This document shows positions 26,334-35,096 of a DNA stretch of 64,000 nt, piece after piece. Position 1 is the first letter of the stretch. Each line of letters starts with the position of its first letter. The stretch lies in assembly GCA_024236175.1 (NCBI GenBank), contig JACKKY010000001.1, positions 1,488,001 to 1,552,000 of the forward strand. Reading direction: 5' to 3'. The DNA comes from Novosphingobium sp. (lineage in GTDB: Bacteria; Pseudomonadota; Alphaproteobacteria; Sphingomonadales; Sphingomonadaceae). Made by a program: the position numbers and the translations under genes. The notes under the pieces were generated by a model that did not search any database, was not told where the DNA came from, and saw only the letters and a list, made by a program, of their open reading frames with translations.

Positions 26334-26624
26334 TCAGGCTTTCACGTCCGCCCATTCGGGATGCTTGTCGAAAGCCGCCACGACATAGGAACAGACCGGC
26401 TTCACCTTGAAACCGTTCTCGCGGGCATCGGCGATCATCGCCTCCACCAGCCGCGCCGCAACGCCCCGGCCGCCGATTTCGGGCGGGACGATGGTGTGTT
26501 CGGCTACCCGCACGCCGTCTTCCTCGACCCAGGTCAGCCGGCCCATGCTCTTGCTGCCTTCGACATGGGCATAATAGGCGCCCTTGTTGCCATTATCCCG
26601 CTGCGTGATCGTTACTTCGCTCAT
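26334..26624 (-). CDS. Small GNAT-like N-acetyltransferase (YjdJ-type)
   Basis: This 96-residue protein starts MSEVTITQRDNGNKGAYY. It carries AEHTIVPPEIGGRGVAARLVEAMIADARENG at about 41-71, which includes the acetyl-CoA-binding R/Q-x-x-G-x-G/A loop, and ends VKPVCSYVVAAFDKHPEW. These minimal GNAT proteins have no well defined substrate. Its ATG overlaps the stop of the adjacent epimerase-like gene by one base, so the two are translationally coupled. It converges on the hydantoinase gene, leaving 3 bp between stops. Confidence 0.85.
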   Translation of the reverse strand: MSEVTITQRDNGNKGAYYAHVEGSKSMGRLTWVEEDGVRVAEHTIVPPEIGGRGVAARLVEAMIADARENGFKVKPVCSYVVAAFDKHPEWADVKA

Positions 26625-27442
26625 TACGGCTCCTTCCGCCGCGCCATCTGGTGATTGGCTTGCCCGTCGGCAAGGACTGCACGCAGGCCTTCGCGGTAGG
26701 TCGGGTAAAGCGGTCGCCAGCCGAGCAGGCGTTTCGCCTTGCCGTTCGCGACCCGGCGGTTCTCCGCATAGAAAGCGCGCGCCATGGGCGATAGGCCCGC
26801 CTCGTCCAGGCCCTGCAACGGAGGCGGCGCCATGCCCAGCAGGCGGCAGGCCTCCTCGATGACAAGGTTCTGGCTGCAAGGCAGGTCGTCGGAGAGATTG
26901 TAGGCGCCCGGCGCCGCATCCAGCGCGGCAATGACGCCGCTGACGATGTCGTCGACATGCACGCGGCTGAACACCTGCCCCGGCAGGTCGATACGGTGGG
27001 CCTTGCCTTCGCGCACCCGTTCCAGTGCGCTGCGGCCCGGCCCGTAGATGCCCGGCAGGCGAAAGACGCGCCCGCCGAGGCCCAGCCATGCTGTGTCTGC
27101 TTCGGCCCGTGCCGTGCGGCGGCCGGTGCCCGTCGGCGCGGTTTCGTCGACCCACGCTCCGCCGGTATCGCCGTAAACGCCGGTGGAAGAGAGATAGAAC
27201 AGTTCCTTGCCGTCAAGTGCGTCGCCATATGCTTCGAGCACCGGGTCCACCCCTTCGCCGCCGGGCGGCACCGAGGAGAGCACATGGCTCGCATCGGCCA
27301 GCGCCATGCGGACGTTTCCCGAATCGTCGAAGCGCAGCGTTCCCTCGCCGCCGGTGGAAACCACTTCCCAGCCGCCCGCTTCCAGCGAAGCGGCTATGCG
27401 CGAAGCGGTGTAGCCAAGGCCGAAAATGAAGAAGCGTTTCAC
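26624..27442 (-). CDS. NAD(P)-binding epimerase/dehydratase-like protein (YeeZ-type atypical SDR)
   Basis: This 272-residue protein has a Rossmann start (FFIFGLGYTASRIAASLEAGGWEV at about 4-27). LFYLSSTGVYGDTGGAWVDE near 82-101 is the extended-SDR active-site strand, RVFRLPGIYGPGRS sits at about 127-140, and HVDDIVSGV at about 163-171. The catalytic Tyr-x-x-x-Lys is not clearly present, as in the YeeZ group of atypical SDRs. Such proteins are often annotated as nucleotide-sugar epimerases, but no enzyme activity is secure. It is co-translated with the small GNAT gene. Confidence 0.8.
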   Translation of the reverse strand: MKRFFIFGLGYTASRIAASLEAGGWEVVSTGGEGTLRFDDSGNVRMALADASHVLSSVPPGGEGVDPVLEAYGDALDGKELFYLSSTGVYGDTGGAWVDETAPTGTGRRTARAEADTAWLGLGGRVFRLPGIYGPGRSALERVREGKAHRIDLPGQVFSRVHVDDIVSGVIAALDAAPGAYNLSDDLPCSQNLVIEEACRLLGMAPPPLQGLDEAGLSPMARAFYAENRRVANGKAKRLLGWRPLYPTYREGLRAVLADGQANHQMARRKEP

Positions 27443-27547
27443 TGCAGCCCCCAGCCGCCGTCTTTAGCCCGGAAAAATCTCAAAGAGGACATCATTGGCG
27501 TGCGGTGGCCCCATGCGCATTGCCCCGGGACCGATTTTCGGGAGCGG

Positions 27548-27730
27548 TCAGTGGGCGTCTGCGGGCAGCAACCGGGTGCTGTCGGCGCCCAAGCCCAGCT
27601 GAAAGTCGGAAATGCGCGCCGCGATGCTGTCGGCCTCGGCGTTGTGGTGCTTACGCTCGTTGGCGTCATCCGAGCTGGCAGCACGGATCAGCGCGAGTTG
27701 ATGAAGAGAATATAACCTGTTGAGGTCCAT
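27548..27730 (-). CDS. Conserved-looking 60-residue protein of unknown function
   Basis: This protein is short, hydrophilic and helical by eye (MDLNRLYSLHQLALIRAASS, then an acidic helical segment). The start MDLNRLYSLHQL is of a type I associate with small sphingomonad proteins; I have no function for it. It starts at an ATG at 27730 and lies between the epimerase-like and symporter genes without obvious coupling. Its reality is supported by a compact frame and an AGGAGC motif just upstream. Confidence 0.6.
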   Translation of the reverse strand: MDLNRLYSLHQLALIRAASSDDANERKHHNAEADSIAARISDFQLGLGADSTRLLPADAH

Positions 27731-27901
27731 ATCGGTGCTCCTGTTCTTGTAAGCGGGAGCTCGTTGGGTCTCACCTGTCGCGCGGGCTTACTGGCCAAAC
27801 ATTCGCGCGATGGCTTCTATATAGCAGATCGGACGCAGTTTTTTAACCCGGCCGGCCGAATTGCAGGTTCAACGGGCAAGGAAGCCTTCCCGATCTGCCC
27901 A

Positions 27902-29203
27902 TCATTGCCGGGCCAGGGAGTTGCGCAACAGAGCAGTCGCCGTCAGGTCGCCCGTTACGTTCACCACTGTCCGGCACATGTCCAGAAGGCGGTCGACACC
28001 GAGTATGATGACCAGCCCTTCGGCGGGAATGCCGAAGCCCGCGGCAACGCTCGCCAGTATCGCGATGCTGACCCCCGGCGTGCCGGGCGCGCCGATGGAG
28101 GAGGCGACCAGGGTTCCGACCAGCAGGAGAATCTCGGCTCCTCCAAGATCAACGCCCGACATCTGGGCGAGGAACAGGATCGCCACGCTCTGATAGAGGG
28201 CCGTGCCGGCCATGTTCATTGTCGCGCCGACCGGAACGACAAGGCTGGCGACCTGCTCCGGCACATTGAGCCTGCGCGCCGCCTGGATCGTGCTCGGCAT
28301 CACGGCCGAAGAACTGGAAGTCGAGAAGGCAAGGAGGAGGTTCTGGCCCGCGGCCCTCAAGAACGCCTTGGGACTCGTGCCTGCCAGCACCTGCATCAGC
28401 ACGAGATAGATGAGCAGGAGGAGGGCGAGACCGAGCAGGACAGTCCCGACATAAGTGAGCAGCCCCAGCAGCGAATCCACTCCGATCTGCATCATGAGCT
28501 GAGCCATGAGGCCGAACACGGCCAGCGGCGTCAGCAGCATGGCCCATTTCACGACCGTCATCGAAATGGACATGAGCGAATCGAGCAGGCCGAGAAAGGG
28601 CGCGGCCTTTTCCGGCCGGATCTGGGTGGCGGCAACGCCGGCGAGCACGGCGAGTATCACGACGGCGAGCAGGTCGCCTTCGATCACGGACGCCGCCGGA
28701 TTGGTCGGCAACACGCCGACCACCAGGTCCGGCAGCATCTTGAAGTCGAACGCCTCGATATTGCCGGGCAAGGGTTCCGGGGAAGCGACGGGCTTCTCGA
28801 GTCCATCGCCGGGCTTGAAGAACTGGGCCAGCGAAACTCCGATGCCGGCCGCGGCCGCCGTCGTCGCGATGATGAAAATCCCGAGCCGCAGCCCGATCTT
28901 CTTCATCGCCTCGTTGGAGGGTGCCCCGGCAAGTCCGCCGACGATCGACGAAAACACGAGAGGTACTAGGACGATGGCGATGAGGCCGAGAAACAGCTTG
29001 CCGGGCAAGGCCAGCCAGGCACCCAGGGTCTTCGCCGTGGTTGCCGGCACCAGTCCCGCCGTGGGGCCCAGGACGACTCCGACGCAAACGCCCAGAACCA
29101 TCGCGATAAGCACCTGTGCCCACAGGCGCGAGCGTACCCACAGGCGAAGCTTTGTCCGTTGCCGGTAGAGATGGACAAACTCGGATGTCGCGTCGTCTAG
29201 CAA
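27902..29203 (-). CDS. Dicarboxylate/amino-acid:cation symporter (DAACS family)
   Basis: This 433-residue integral membrane protein of the GltP/DctA family imports C4-dicarboxylates, glutamate or aspartate with Na+ or H+. The diagnostic serine-rich hairpin FSTSSSSAVMPSTIQAARR is at about 294-312, followed by VVPVGATMNMAGTALYQS, the conserved substrate/cation-binding helix, and the C-terminal GVDRLLDMCRTVVNVTGD. The opening is charged, then LWAQVLIAMVLGVCVGVVLG forms the first helix. No dicarboxylate sensor kinase is nearby. Its upstream region is shortened to 60 bp by the insertion sequence, so its promoter may be altered. Confidence 0.93.
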   Translation of the reverse strand: MLDDATSEFVHLYRQRTKLRLWVRSRLWAQVLIAMVLGVCVGVVLGPTAGLVPATTAKTLGAWLALPGKLFLGLIAIVLVPLVFSSIVGGLAGAPSNEAMKKIGLRLGIFIIATTAAAAGIGVSLAQFFKPGDGLEKPVASPEPLPGNIEAFDFKMLPDLVVGVLPTNPAASVIEGDLLAVVILAVLAGVAATQIRPEKAAPFLGLLDSLMSISMTVVKWAMLLTPLAVFGLMAQLMMQIGVDSLLGLLTYVGTVLLGLALLLLIYLVLMQVLAGTSPKAFLRAAGQNLLLAFSTSSSSAVMPSTIQAARRLNVPEQVASLVVPVGATMNMAGTALYQSVAILFLAQMSGVDLGGAEILLLVGTLVASSIGAPGTPGVSIAILASVAAGFGIPAEGLVIILGVDRLLDMCRTVVNVTGDLTATALLRNSLARQ

Positions 29204-29258
29204 AGGATTCGATCTGCCCTGGCTATGGAGTGGAAACCGGATTCGATTGTCCGATTCT

Positions 29259-29263
29259 AGACC
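29259..29263. repeat. Left target-site duplication of the insertion sequence
   Basis: The bases agacc lie directly outside the left terminal repeat. The same five bases stand directly outside the right end at 30791-30795, in direct orientation. Confidence 0.75.
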
Positions 29264-29278
29264 TATTCCGTTGAAAAA
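29264..29278 (+). repeat. Left terminal inverted repeat
   Basis: TATTCCGTTGAAAAA matches the right end reverse complement in 14 of 15 bases. Confidence 0.85.
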
Positions 29279-29340
29279 GTCGCCGCTGGCTGCGCTGGTT
29301 TAGCTCCCCGGATCGAGGGCGAGTGAGGTCGCTGCCTCTC

Positions 29341-30714
29341 TCAGGCGGGGGCGAGGCCCGGCATGGGCCGCATCTTGGCCAGTTTCCGTAGGTTCTGGGC
29401 TGCGGCGGCGAGGTGGAACTCATCTTTTGCTCCGTTGGGACCGCGGAGACGCAAGCGGTCCAGCTTCAGGATCCGCTTGAGGTGCGCAAAGAGCATCTCG
29501 ACCTTCTTTCGCTGGCGACGTGAGACGAGATAGGCGTCACTTTTGGAGATATCGCGTGCCAGGTCGCGTGCGCCTTCGTGGACCGAGCGCACGATCTTGC
29601 GGGTCGCCGTGCGGGGTGCGCAGCGCTGCTTGAGATTGCATGCCTGACAGTCCTTCTGGCTCGCACGGTAGCGGATGAAGCCATCGGCATTGGCCAGCGG
29701 GCGCGGGGCCTTGAAGTTGCGGTTAGATGGTTTCAGCCGCTTTCCGCCAGGGCAGAGGTAACTGTCGTCCTCGGCGTCATAGGTAAAGTCTGACCGCGCA
29801 AGGGTGCCGTCGCTGCGCGCAGACTTGTCGAACACGGGGATATGGGGCTCGATACCCTTGTCCTCGACCAGCCATGCAAGGTTCGGCGCCGAGCCATAAG
29901 CTGTGTCAGCCACGAGCCGCTCGGGCCACAAGCCGAAGCGTTCCTGCGTTCGCTCGATCATCCTTCGCTGCGCAAGAACCTCGGCCTGCCGCACCGATGT
30001 CGTCGCCTCCACATCGACGATCACCGCGTGATCGAGGTCGATCAGATAGTTGGTGGAATAGGAGTAGAAGGCCGCCTCGCGCGTTGCCGCTGTCCAGCGC
30101 GCAGCGGGATCGGTGAGGTTGATCCGCTTCGGCTCGACAGGCGTGGCTCCGCCGAAGGCAGCATCATCGAGGACCTCAAGATACTCAGCTACTGCACGAC
30201 CGGCAGCTTCGGGCGGGAGACCTTCTTCCCCCGGAACCGAACGCTGGCGGTGAACATCGGCGCGGATCAGGCTCGCATCGACCGCGAAGCCTTCTGCTCC
30301 CACCAGTCCTTCTCTCATGCAGCGCTCGACGGTCATCTCGAAGAGCTTGCGCAGCAGGTCGCTGTCGCGGAACCGGCCGTGCCGGTTCTTGGAGAAGGTG
30401 GAGTGATCGGGCACTGCTCCGTCGAGATCGAGCCGGCAGAACCAGCGATAGGCGAGGTTGAGATGCACTTCGTCGCACAAGCGGCGTTCCGAGCGGATAC
30501 CCATGCAATAGCCGATGAGGAGCATCCGGATCATCAGTTCCGGATCAACCGAAGGCCGCCCGGTCGAGCTGTAGAACGGCTTCAGGTGCTCTCGGATACC
30601 CGTCAGATCGACGAACCGGTCGACCGAGCGCAGCAGGTGATCCTGCGGCACATGATCCTCGATGCGGAAGCTGTAGAACAGCGCCTCCTGCATCACCGTT
30701 CGCTCGCCCATCAT
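29341..30714 (-). CDS. DDE transposase, IS1182-type
   Basis: This 457-residue protein has the IS1182/IS5-like order. The N-terminal DUF772-like domain includes YSSTGRPSVDPELMIRMLLIGYCMGIRSERRL and WFCRLDLDGAVPDHSTFSKNRHGRF. The catalytic aspartates are in GFAVDASLIRAD and LVADTAYGS. A zinc-knuckle-like CxxC segment (DCQACNLKQRCAP) and a late glutamate in RKKVEMLFAHLKRIL follow, the last two typical for the family. The frame is uninterrupted. Three clustered ATG codons lie at its start; I used the first. It is transcribed toward the symporter gene. Confidence 0.92.
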   Translation of the reverse strand: MMGERTVMQEALFYSFRIEDHVPQDHLLRSVDRFVDLTGIREHLKPFYSSTGRPSVDPELMIRMLLIGYCMGIRSERRLCDEVHLNLAYRWFCRLDLDGAVPDHSTFSKNRHGRFRDSDLLRKLFEMTVERCMREGLVGAEGFAVDASLIRADVHRQRSVPGEEGLPPEAAGRAVAEYLEVLDDAAFGGATPVEPKRINLTDPAARWTAATREAAFYSYSTNYLIDLDHAVIVDVEATTSVRQAEVLAQRRMIERTQERFGLWPERLVADTAYGSAPNLAWLVEDKGIEPHIPVFDKSARSDGTLARSDFTYDAEDDSYLCPGGKRLKPSNRNFKAPRPLANADGFIRYRASQKDCQACNLKQRCAPRTATRKIVRSVHEGARDLARDISKSDAYLVSRRQRKKVEMLFAHLKRILKLDRLRLRGPNGAKDEFHLAAAAQNLRKLAKMRPMPGLAPA

Positions 30715-30775
30715 CAGCCAATCTCCTGATTACGAAGATCACTGAATCAGCGGTTCGCCCTCTTCGCAAGAGGAG

Positions 30776-30790
30776 TTTTTCAACAGAATA
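30776..30790 (-). repeat. Right terminal inverted repeat
   Basis: On the minus strand this reads TATTCTGTTGAAAAA, the partner of the left repeat with one mismatch. Confidence 0.85.
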
Positions 30791-30795
30791 AGACC
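30791..30795. repeat. Right target-site duplication of the insertion sequence
   Basis: Direct copy of agacc, matching the left flank at 29259-29263. Confidence 0.75.
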
Positions 30796-30904
30796 AGGGA
30801 TGGCCGGCGGCGCAAAACCACGCTCTACGGAGGATTGCTAAGGGGCTTCACACCTTTCGGCGAGAGCAGTTGCAGCGGCAGGCGCTTGCTCTATCTAGAA
30901 TCGC

Positions 30905-33550
30905 ATGGATATCGCCAACACGCCCGAAGCCGATGCGCAGGCCGCTGCGCCGAAAACCCCGCCCACCATCCGTCGCGAAGACTATCGGCCACCCGACTGG
31001 CTGGTGCCTGAAATCGCACTCGATTTCGCGCTCGGCATCGATGAGACGCACGTCACGGCGACGCTCTCGGTAAAGCGCAATCCGGCGGGAAGCGGCGAGC
31101 GGACGATCCGCCTCAATGGCGACAACATCGCCGCGCTGTCCGTCAAGGTCGACGGCAAGGCGATCAACGACTGGCGGATGGACGGCGACGACCTCCTGGT
31201 CGACCTGTCTGGCGACGAGCATGCGCTCACGGTCGAAACGCCGGTCCATCCGTCCTCGAACAGCCAGCTCATGGGCCTCTATGCCTCCGGTGGCATGCTG
31301 TGCACCCAATGCGAGGCCGAGGGCTTCCGCCGCATCACCTTCTTCCCTGACAGGCCCGACGTGCTCAGCAGCTACCGGGTACGGATGTCAGGCGACAAAG
31401 CGCGCTTCCCGGTCCTGCTGTCCAACGGCAATTGCGTGGCGGAAGGCGCAAGCGGAGATGGTACGCACTGGGCCGAATGGCACGACCCCTGGCCCAAGCC
31501 GAGCTATCTCTTCGCGCTGGTCGCAGGCGAACTCGTCGCCAATCACTCGACCTTCACGACCATGAACGGGCGGGACGTCAGCCTCAATATCTGGGTGAGG
31601 CCGGGCGACGAGCAGCGCACGCAGCATGCCATGGATTCCCTGAAGGCGGCGATGAAGTGGGACGAGGAGGTCTTCGGCCGCGAATACGACCTCGATCTCT
31701 ATAACATAGTCGCGGTGTCCGATTTCAACATGGGGGCGATGGAGAACAAGGGCCTCAACGTCTTCAACACCCGCTATGTGCTGGCCGATCCGGAAACCGC
31801 CACCGACGCCGATTACGACGCGATCGAAGGCGTGATCGCCCACGAGTATTTCCACAACTGGTCGGGCAACCGGATTACGTGCCGCGACTGGTTCCAGCTC
31901 TCGCTCAAGGAGGGCTTCACCGTTCTGCGCGACCAGCTGTTCTCCGCCGACATGAGCTCGGAAGCGGTGAAGCGGATCGAGGACGTGCGCGTGCTGCGCG
32001 CTGCCCAGTTCCCGGAAGACTCGGGTCCGCTGGCGCATCCGATCCGGCCGGACTCCTATCAGGAGATATCGAACTTCTACACGTCCACCGTCTACAACAA
32101 GGGCGCCGAGGTGATCCGCATGATGCGCACGCTTGCAGATTTTGGGGCGGGCGAGGAGCGTTTCCGCAAAGGCACCGATCTCTATTTCTCCCGCCACGAC
32201 GGCGAGGCCGCGACCTGCGAGGATTTCGTCAAGGCGATCGAGGATGGCGCCGGGCTGGAGCTGTCCCAGTTCCGTCTCTGGTATTCGCAGGCCGGCACGC
32301 CGCGAGTGAAAGTGCGCTTGAGCCATGCCGGCGATACCGCGACTATACGGCTCGAACAGAGCGTACCGCCGACCCCGGGCCAGCCCGACAAACTGCCCGT
32401 GCCCATTCCCCTACGGCTTGCCCTGTTCGACAGGGATTCCGGAAAACACGATGGTGAACAACTGGTTATCATGGATAAAGCTCAATCCGAGTTGAGCTTT
32501 GCCGGATTCGCGAAGCCGCCGGTCCTGTCGATCAATCGCGGCTTTTCCGCACCGGTTGCCGTCGATGCCGATACGCCGGCCGAGGATCTCGTGTTCCTTG
32601 CGGCCCACGACGATGAGCCTTTCGCCCGGTACGAAGCGATGCAGAGCCTCGCCGTGCAGCACCTCGTCGCTGCGGTCGGCGGGGGAATGAGCGAAAGCCA
32701 GCGCGCTGCCGAACGCGAGGCCATCGCCAAGGCGCTCGCGGCGATTCTCGACGATGCCTCGCTCGACGACCTGATGCGCGGCGAATTGATGATCCTGCCG
32801 GCGGTCAGCTATCTCGCGGAGCAGTTGCTGGTCGCCGACCCCTGCGCGCTGAATGCCGAACGTGAAAGCCTAAAGGCCTGGCTGGCGACGGCCCTGCAGG
32901 ACCGCTTGACGGAAGCTCACGATCGCGCCAGCGCCGTGCCCTACAGCCGCGATGCCGACGCGCGCGGCGCCCGCAAGCTCAAGACGCAGGCGCTGGTCTA
33001 TCTGGCGGCTGGCGTTCCCGGGGAAGCGGCCGCGCGGGCTGCGGCCCAATATGACGGCGCCGACAACATGACCGACCGGCAAGGCGCGCTGATGGTGCTT
33101 TGCGGCCTGGAGACGCGGGCGCGCAGGGAGAAGCTGGTCGATTTCCACCAGCGCTACAACGGTAATGCGCTGGTCATAGACAAATGGTTCTCGCTCCAGG
33201 CCGGATCGCTGCATCCCGAGGCGCTCGAGCATGTGAAAGCGCTGGCGGGCCACTCGGATTTCACGCTGCAAAATCCGAACCGGGTGCGCTCGCTCTACAT
33301 GGCGTTCGCGGGAAACCCCGGAGCCTTTCACGCCGCGGGCGGAGAAGGATACCGGATCATCGCCGATCTCATCATCGCGCTGGACCCGATCAATCCGCAG
33401 ACCGCCGCACGCTTCGTGCCGCCGCTGGGTCGCTGGCGGCGGATCGAACCCAGCCGGGCAGGGCTGATGCGCACCGAGCTGGAGCGCATCGCGGCGGTGC
33501 CGACGTTGTCTCGCGATACGCTTGAGCAGGTGACCAAGAGCCTTGGCTGA
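30905..33550 (+). CDS. pepN: Aminopeptidase N (M1 family)
   Basis: This 881-residue zinc metallopeptidase removes N-terminal residues in the cytosol. The substrate-anchoring GAMENKGLNVF is at about 277-287, and the zinc motif HEYFHNWSGNRITCRDWFQ starts at about 313 (HExxH, with the downstream Glu in LKEG). The long alpha-helical C-terminal domain ends with the RVRSLYMAFAGNPGAFH block of E. coli-type PepN. Length agrees with the 870-880 of that subgroup. The ATG at 30905 lies 109 bp downstream of the insertion-sequence target duplication, so its promoter region was probably split or moved by the insertion. It overlaps the next gene by 8 bp. Confidence 0.95.
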   Translation: MDIANTPEADAQAAAPKTPPTIRREDYRPPDWLVPEIALDFALGIDETHVTATLSVKRNPAGSGERTIRLNGDNIAALSVKVDGKAINDWRMDGDDLLVDLSGDEHALTVETPVHPSSNSQLMGLYASGGMLCTQCEAEGFRRITFFPDRPDVLSSYRVRMSGDKARFPVLLSNGNCVAEGASGDGTHWAEWHDPWPKPSYLFALVAGELVANHSTFTTMNGRDVSLNIWVRPGDEQRTQHAMDSLKAAMKWDEEVFGREYDLDLYNIVAVSDFNMGAMENKGLNVFNTRYVLADPETATDADYDAIEGVIAHEYFHNWSGNRITCRDWFQLSLKEGFTVLRDQLFSADMSSEAVKRIEDVRVLRAAQFPEDSGPLAHPIRPDSYQEISNFYTSTVYNKGAEVIRMMRTLADFGAGEERFRKGTDLYFSRHDGEAATCEDFVKAIEDGAGLELSQFRLWYSQAGTPRVKVRLSHAGDTATIRLEQSVPPTPGQPDKLPVPIPLRLALFDRDSGKHDGEQLVIMDKAQSELSFAGFAKPPVLSINRGFSAPVAVDADTPAEDLVFLAAHDDEPFARYEAMQSLAVQHLVAAVGGGMSESQRAAEREAIAKALAAILDDASLDDLMRGELMILPAVSYLAEQLLVADPCALNAERESLKAWLATALQDRLTEAHDRASAVPYSRDADARGARKLKTQALVYLAAGVPGEAAARAAAQYDGADNMTDRQGALMVLCGLETRARREKLVDFHQRYNGNALVIDKWFSLQAGSLHPEALEHVKALAGHSDFTLQNPNRVRSLYMAFAGNPGAFHAAGGEGYRIIADLIIALDPINPQTAARFVPPLGRWRRIEPSRAGLMRTELERIAAVPTLSRDTLEQVTKSLG

Positions 33551-34331
33551 AGCGCGCCCCGATGCGGTCGAGGCAATCCGCGCGGATGCGCTGGCAAGTG
33601 TCCCGCACGGCTTTCTCGGCAGGCGCGGCGGTGTTTCGACCGGTGTCGCCGAAGGACTGAATACCGGTCTGGGATCAGGCGACGATCCTGCCGCCATCGC
33701 CGAGAACCGCAGGCGCGCGGCGCAGGCGGTCATGCCGGGCGGGCGGCTGGTCGGGGTCTACCAGGTCCATTCGCCCGATTGCGTCACGGTCGAGCAGCCC
33801 TGGGAGGATTCGGCCCGCCCCCGCGCCGATGCGCTGGTCACGAGGAAGTCCGGCGTCCTGCTGGGGATCCTCACCGCAGATTGCGCGCCGGTCCTGCTTG
33901 CCGACCGCGAAGCCGGGGTGATCGGGGCCGCCCATGCCGGGTGGAAAGGCGCGTTCGCCGGGGTCACCGACCGGACCGTCGAGGCGATGGAGGCCCTAGG
34001 TGCCAGTCGCCGGGCGATCGCCGCGGCGATCGGCCCGTGCATCGCCCGGTCCAGCTATGAAGTCGACGATGCGTTCCGGGATCGATTTGCGGCTGCCGAT
34101 TCGGGCAACACGGGCTTTTTCGGCGCCGGACGGCCCGGCCATTGGCAGTTCGACCTCGAAGCCTATGTCGCGCATCGCCTCGAAGGGGCGGGGATCGGGC
34201 TGGTCGAAAGACTGGGGCTCGACACCTATGGCGATGCCACGCGCTTCTTCTCCTTTCGGCGGGCGACCCATCGGGGCGAAGCTGCCTACGGACGCCAGAT
34301 GTCGCTAATCGGTCTCAATAAAGCGGGTTGA
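33543..34331 (+). CDS. pgeF: Peptidoglycan editing factor / multicopper polyphenol-oxidase-like (YfiH/PgeF)
   Basis: This 262-residue protein of the laccase-domain family acts on wrongly incorporated peptidoglycan residues or on purine nucleosides. Metal-site blocks are VYQVHSPDCV at about 73-82, ILTADCAPVLLAD at about 109-121 and IGAAHAGWKGAFAGV at about 126-140. It starts at a TTG within the end of pepN, overlapping by 8 bp, consistent with translational coupling. Length is typical. Confidence 0.9.
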   Translation: MAEARPDAVEAIRADALASVPHGFLGRRGGVSTGVAEGLNTGLGSGDDPAAIAENRRRAAQAVMPGGRLVGVYQVHSPDCVTVEQPWEDSARPRADALVTRKSGVLLGILTADCAPVLLADREAGVIGAAHAGWKGAFAGVTDRTVEAMEALGASRRAIAAAIGPCIARSSYEVDDAFRDRFAAADSGNTGFFGAGRPGHWQFDLEAYVAHRLEGAGIGLVERLGLDTYGDATRFFSFRRATHRGEAAYGRQMSLIGLNKAG

Positions 34332-34518
34332 ATCGCCCGCCAAAAAAGGCGGTTGGCAAGGGGGGTGTTCGCGTCTATCAGGCGCGCCAAGTCGGCACCT
34401 GCCATAGGGGCTTCCCGTGGCATGGCTCCGGCGCAGGGGGTTACCAGGCGTAGCACAGACTGGGTTTCTGCCCGCACCGGCCATTGGATGCGGGCGTAAA
34501 GAGCAAGGCAAGGTCAAT

Positions 34519-35085
34519 ATGGCACAAGATGCGGTCACTGACGCTCCTGAAACGGAAAACGATGATGGGGTGCGGAGGCGCGATTTCATCAACATTGCCG
34601 CGGTAAGCGCAGCCGGCGTCGGCGGGCTCGCGACACTGGTTCCGCTAATCAGCCAGATGTCTCCGTCGGCCGATGTCCTCGCGGAAAGTTCCACCGAAGT
34701 CGATATCTCCGCCATCGAGCGCGGTCAGGCGATCAAGGCGATATTCCGCAAGCAGCCGGTCTTCATCCGCAACCTCACCGACAATGAAATCACCGAGGCC
34801 AACAAGGTACCGCTGGGCGACCTGCGCGACCCGCAGTCGCTTGCCGAGCGCACCAAGGAAGGCAAGGAGAACTGGCTGATCACGATGGGTGTGTGCACCC
34901 ATCTCGGCTGTGTGCCGCTCGGCGCCGGCGAAGGTGAGGCCCGCGGCGAGTTCGGCGGATATTTCTGCCCCTGCCACGGTTCGCACTACGATACGGCCGC
35001 ACGCATCCGCAAAGGCCCGGCTCCGCTGAACCTCGAGGTTCCGGAGTATGAATTCACTACCGACACTGTCGTCAAGATCGGCTGA
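34519..35085 (+). CDS. petA: Ubiquinol-cytochrome c reductase iron-sulfur (Rieske) subunit
   Basis: This 188-residue subunit of the cytochrome bc1 complex carries electrons from ubiquinol at the Qo site to cytochrome c1. The N-terminus has a twin-arginine-like RRRDFINIAAVSAAGVGG membrane anchor at 19-36. The [2Fe-2S] cluster motifs CTHLGC (126-131) and CPCHGSH (150-156) are intact. I used the ATG at 34519 (MAQDAVTD) with a nearby AAGGCAAGG; the longer open frame from 34417 would add an unlikely leader. It starts the petABC operon: the petB start lies 11 bp after the stop. Confidence 0.96.
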   Translation: MAQDAVTDAPETENDDGVRRRDFINIAAVSAAGVGGLATLVPLISQMSPSADVLAESSTEVDISAIERGQAIKAIFRKQPVFIRNLTDNEITEANKVPLGDLRDPQSLAERTKEGKENWLITMGVCTHLGCVPLGAGEGEARGEFGGYFCPCHGSHYDTAARIRKGPAPLNLEVPEYEFTTDTVVKIG

Positions 35086-35096
35086 GGTCAGAGACT

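Larger units (their letters stand above)
29264..30790 (-). mobile_element. Insertion sequence (IS1182/IS5-type), intact, 1527 bp
   Basis: The element is bounded by imperfect terminal inverted repeats. The left end is TATTCCGTTGAAAAA at 29264-29278, and the right end, on the minus strand, is TATTCTGTTGAAAAA at 30776-30790, with one mismatch in 15. A 5-bp direct repeat (agacc) flanks both ends. A single full-length transposase gene fills the middle, with 77 and 76 bp left at the two sides. The frame is intact, so the copy may still be mobile. It sits between the symporter and pepN genes, which were originally separated by about 169 bp. Confidence 0.88.

Noticed and set aside
27840..27901. GC-rich hairpin and GGCCGGCC palindrome after the symporter gene
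   Set aside because: There is a bulge in the stem and no T-tract in the expected place, so no terminator was called.
34337..34354. Short hairpin CCGCC-AAAAAA-GGCGG just after the pgeF stop
   Set aside because: The five-pair stem and only two T after it are too weak to call a terminator, though it may still contribute.
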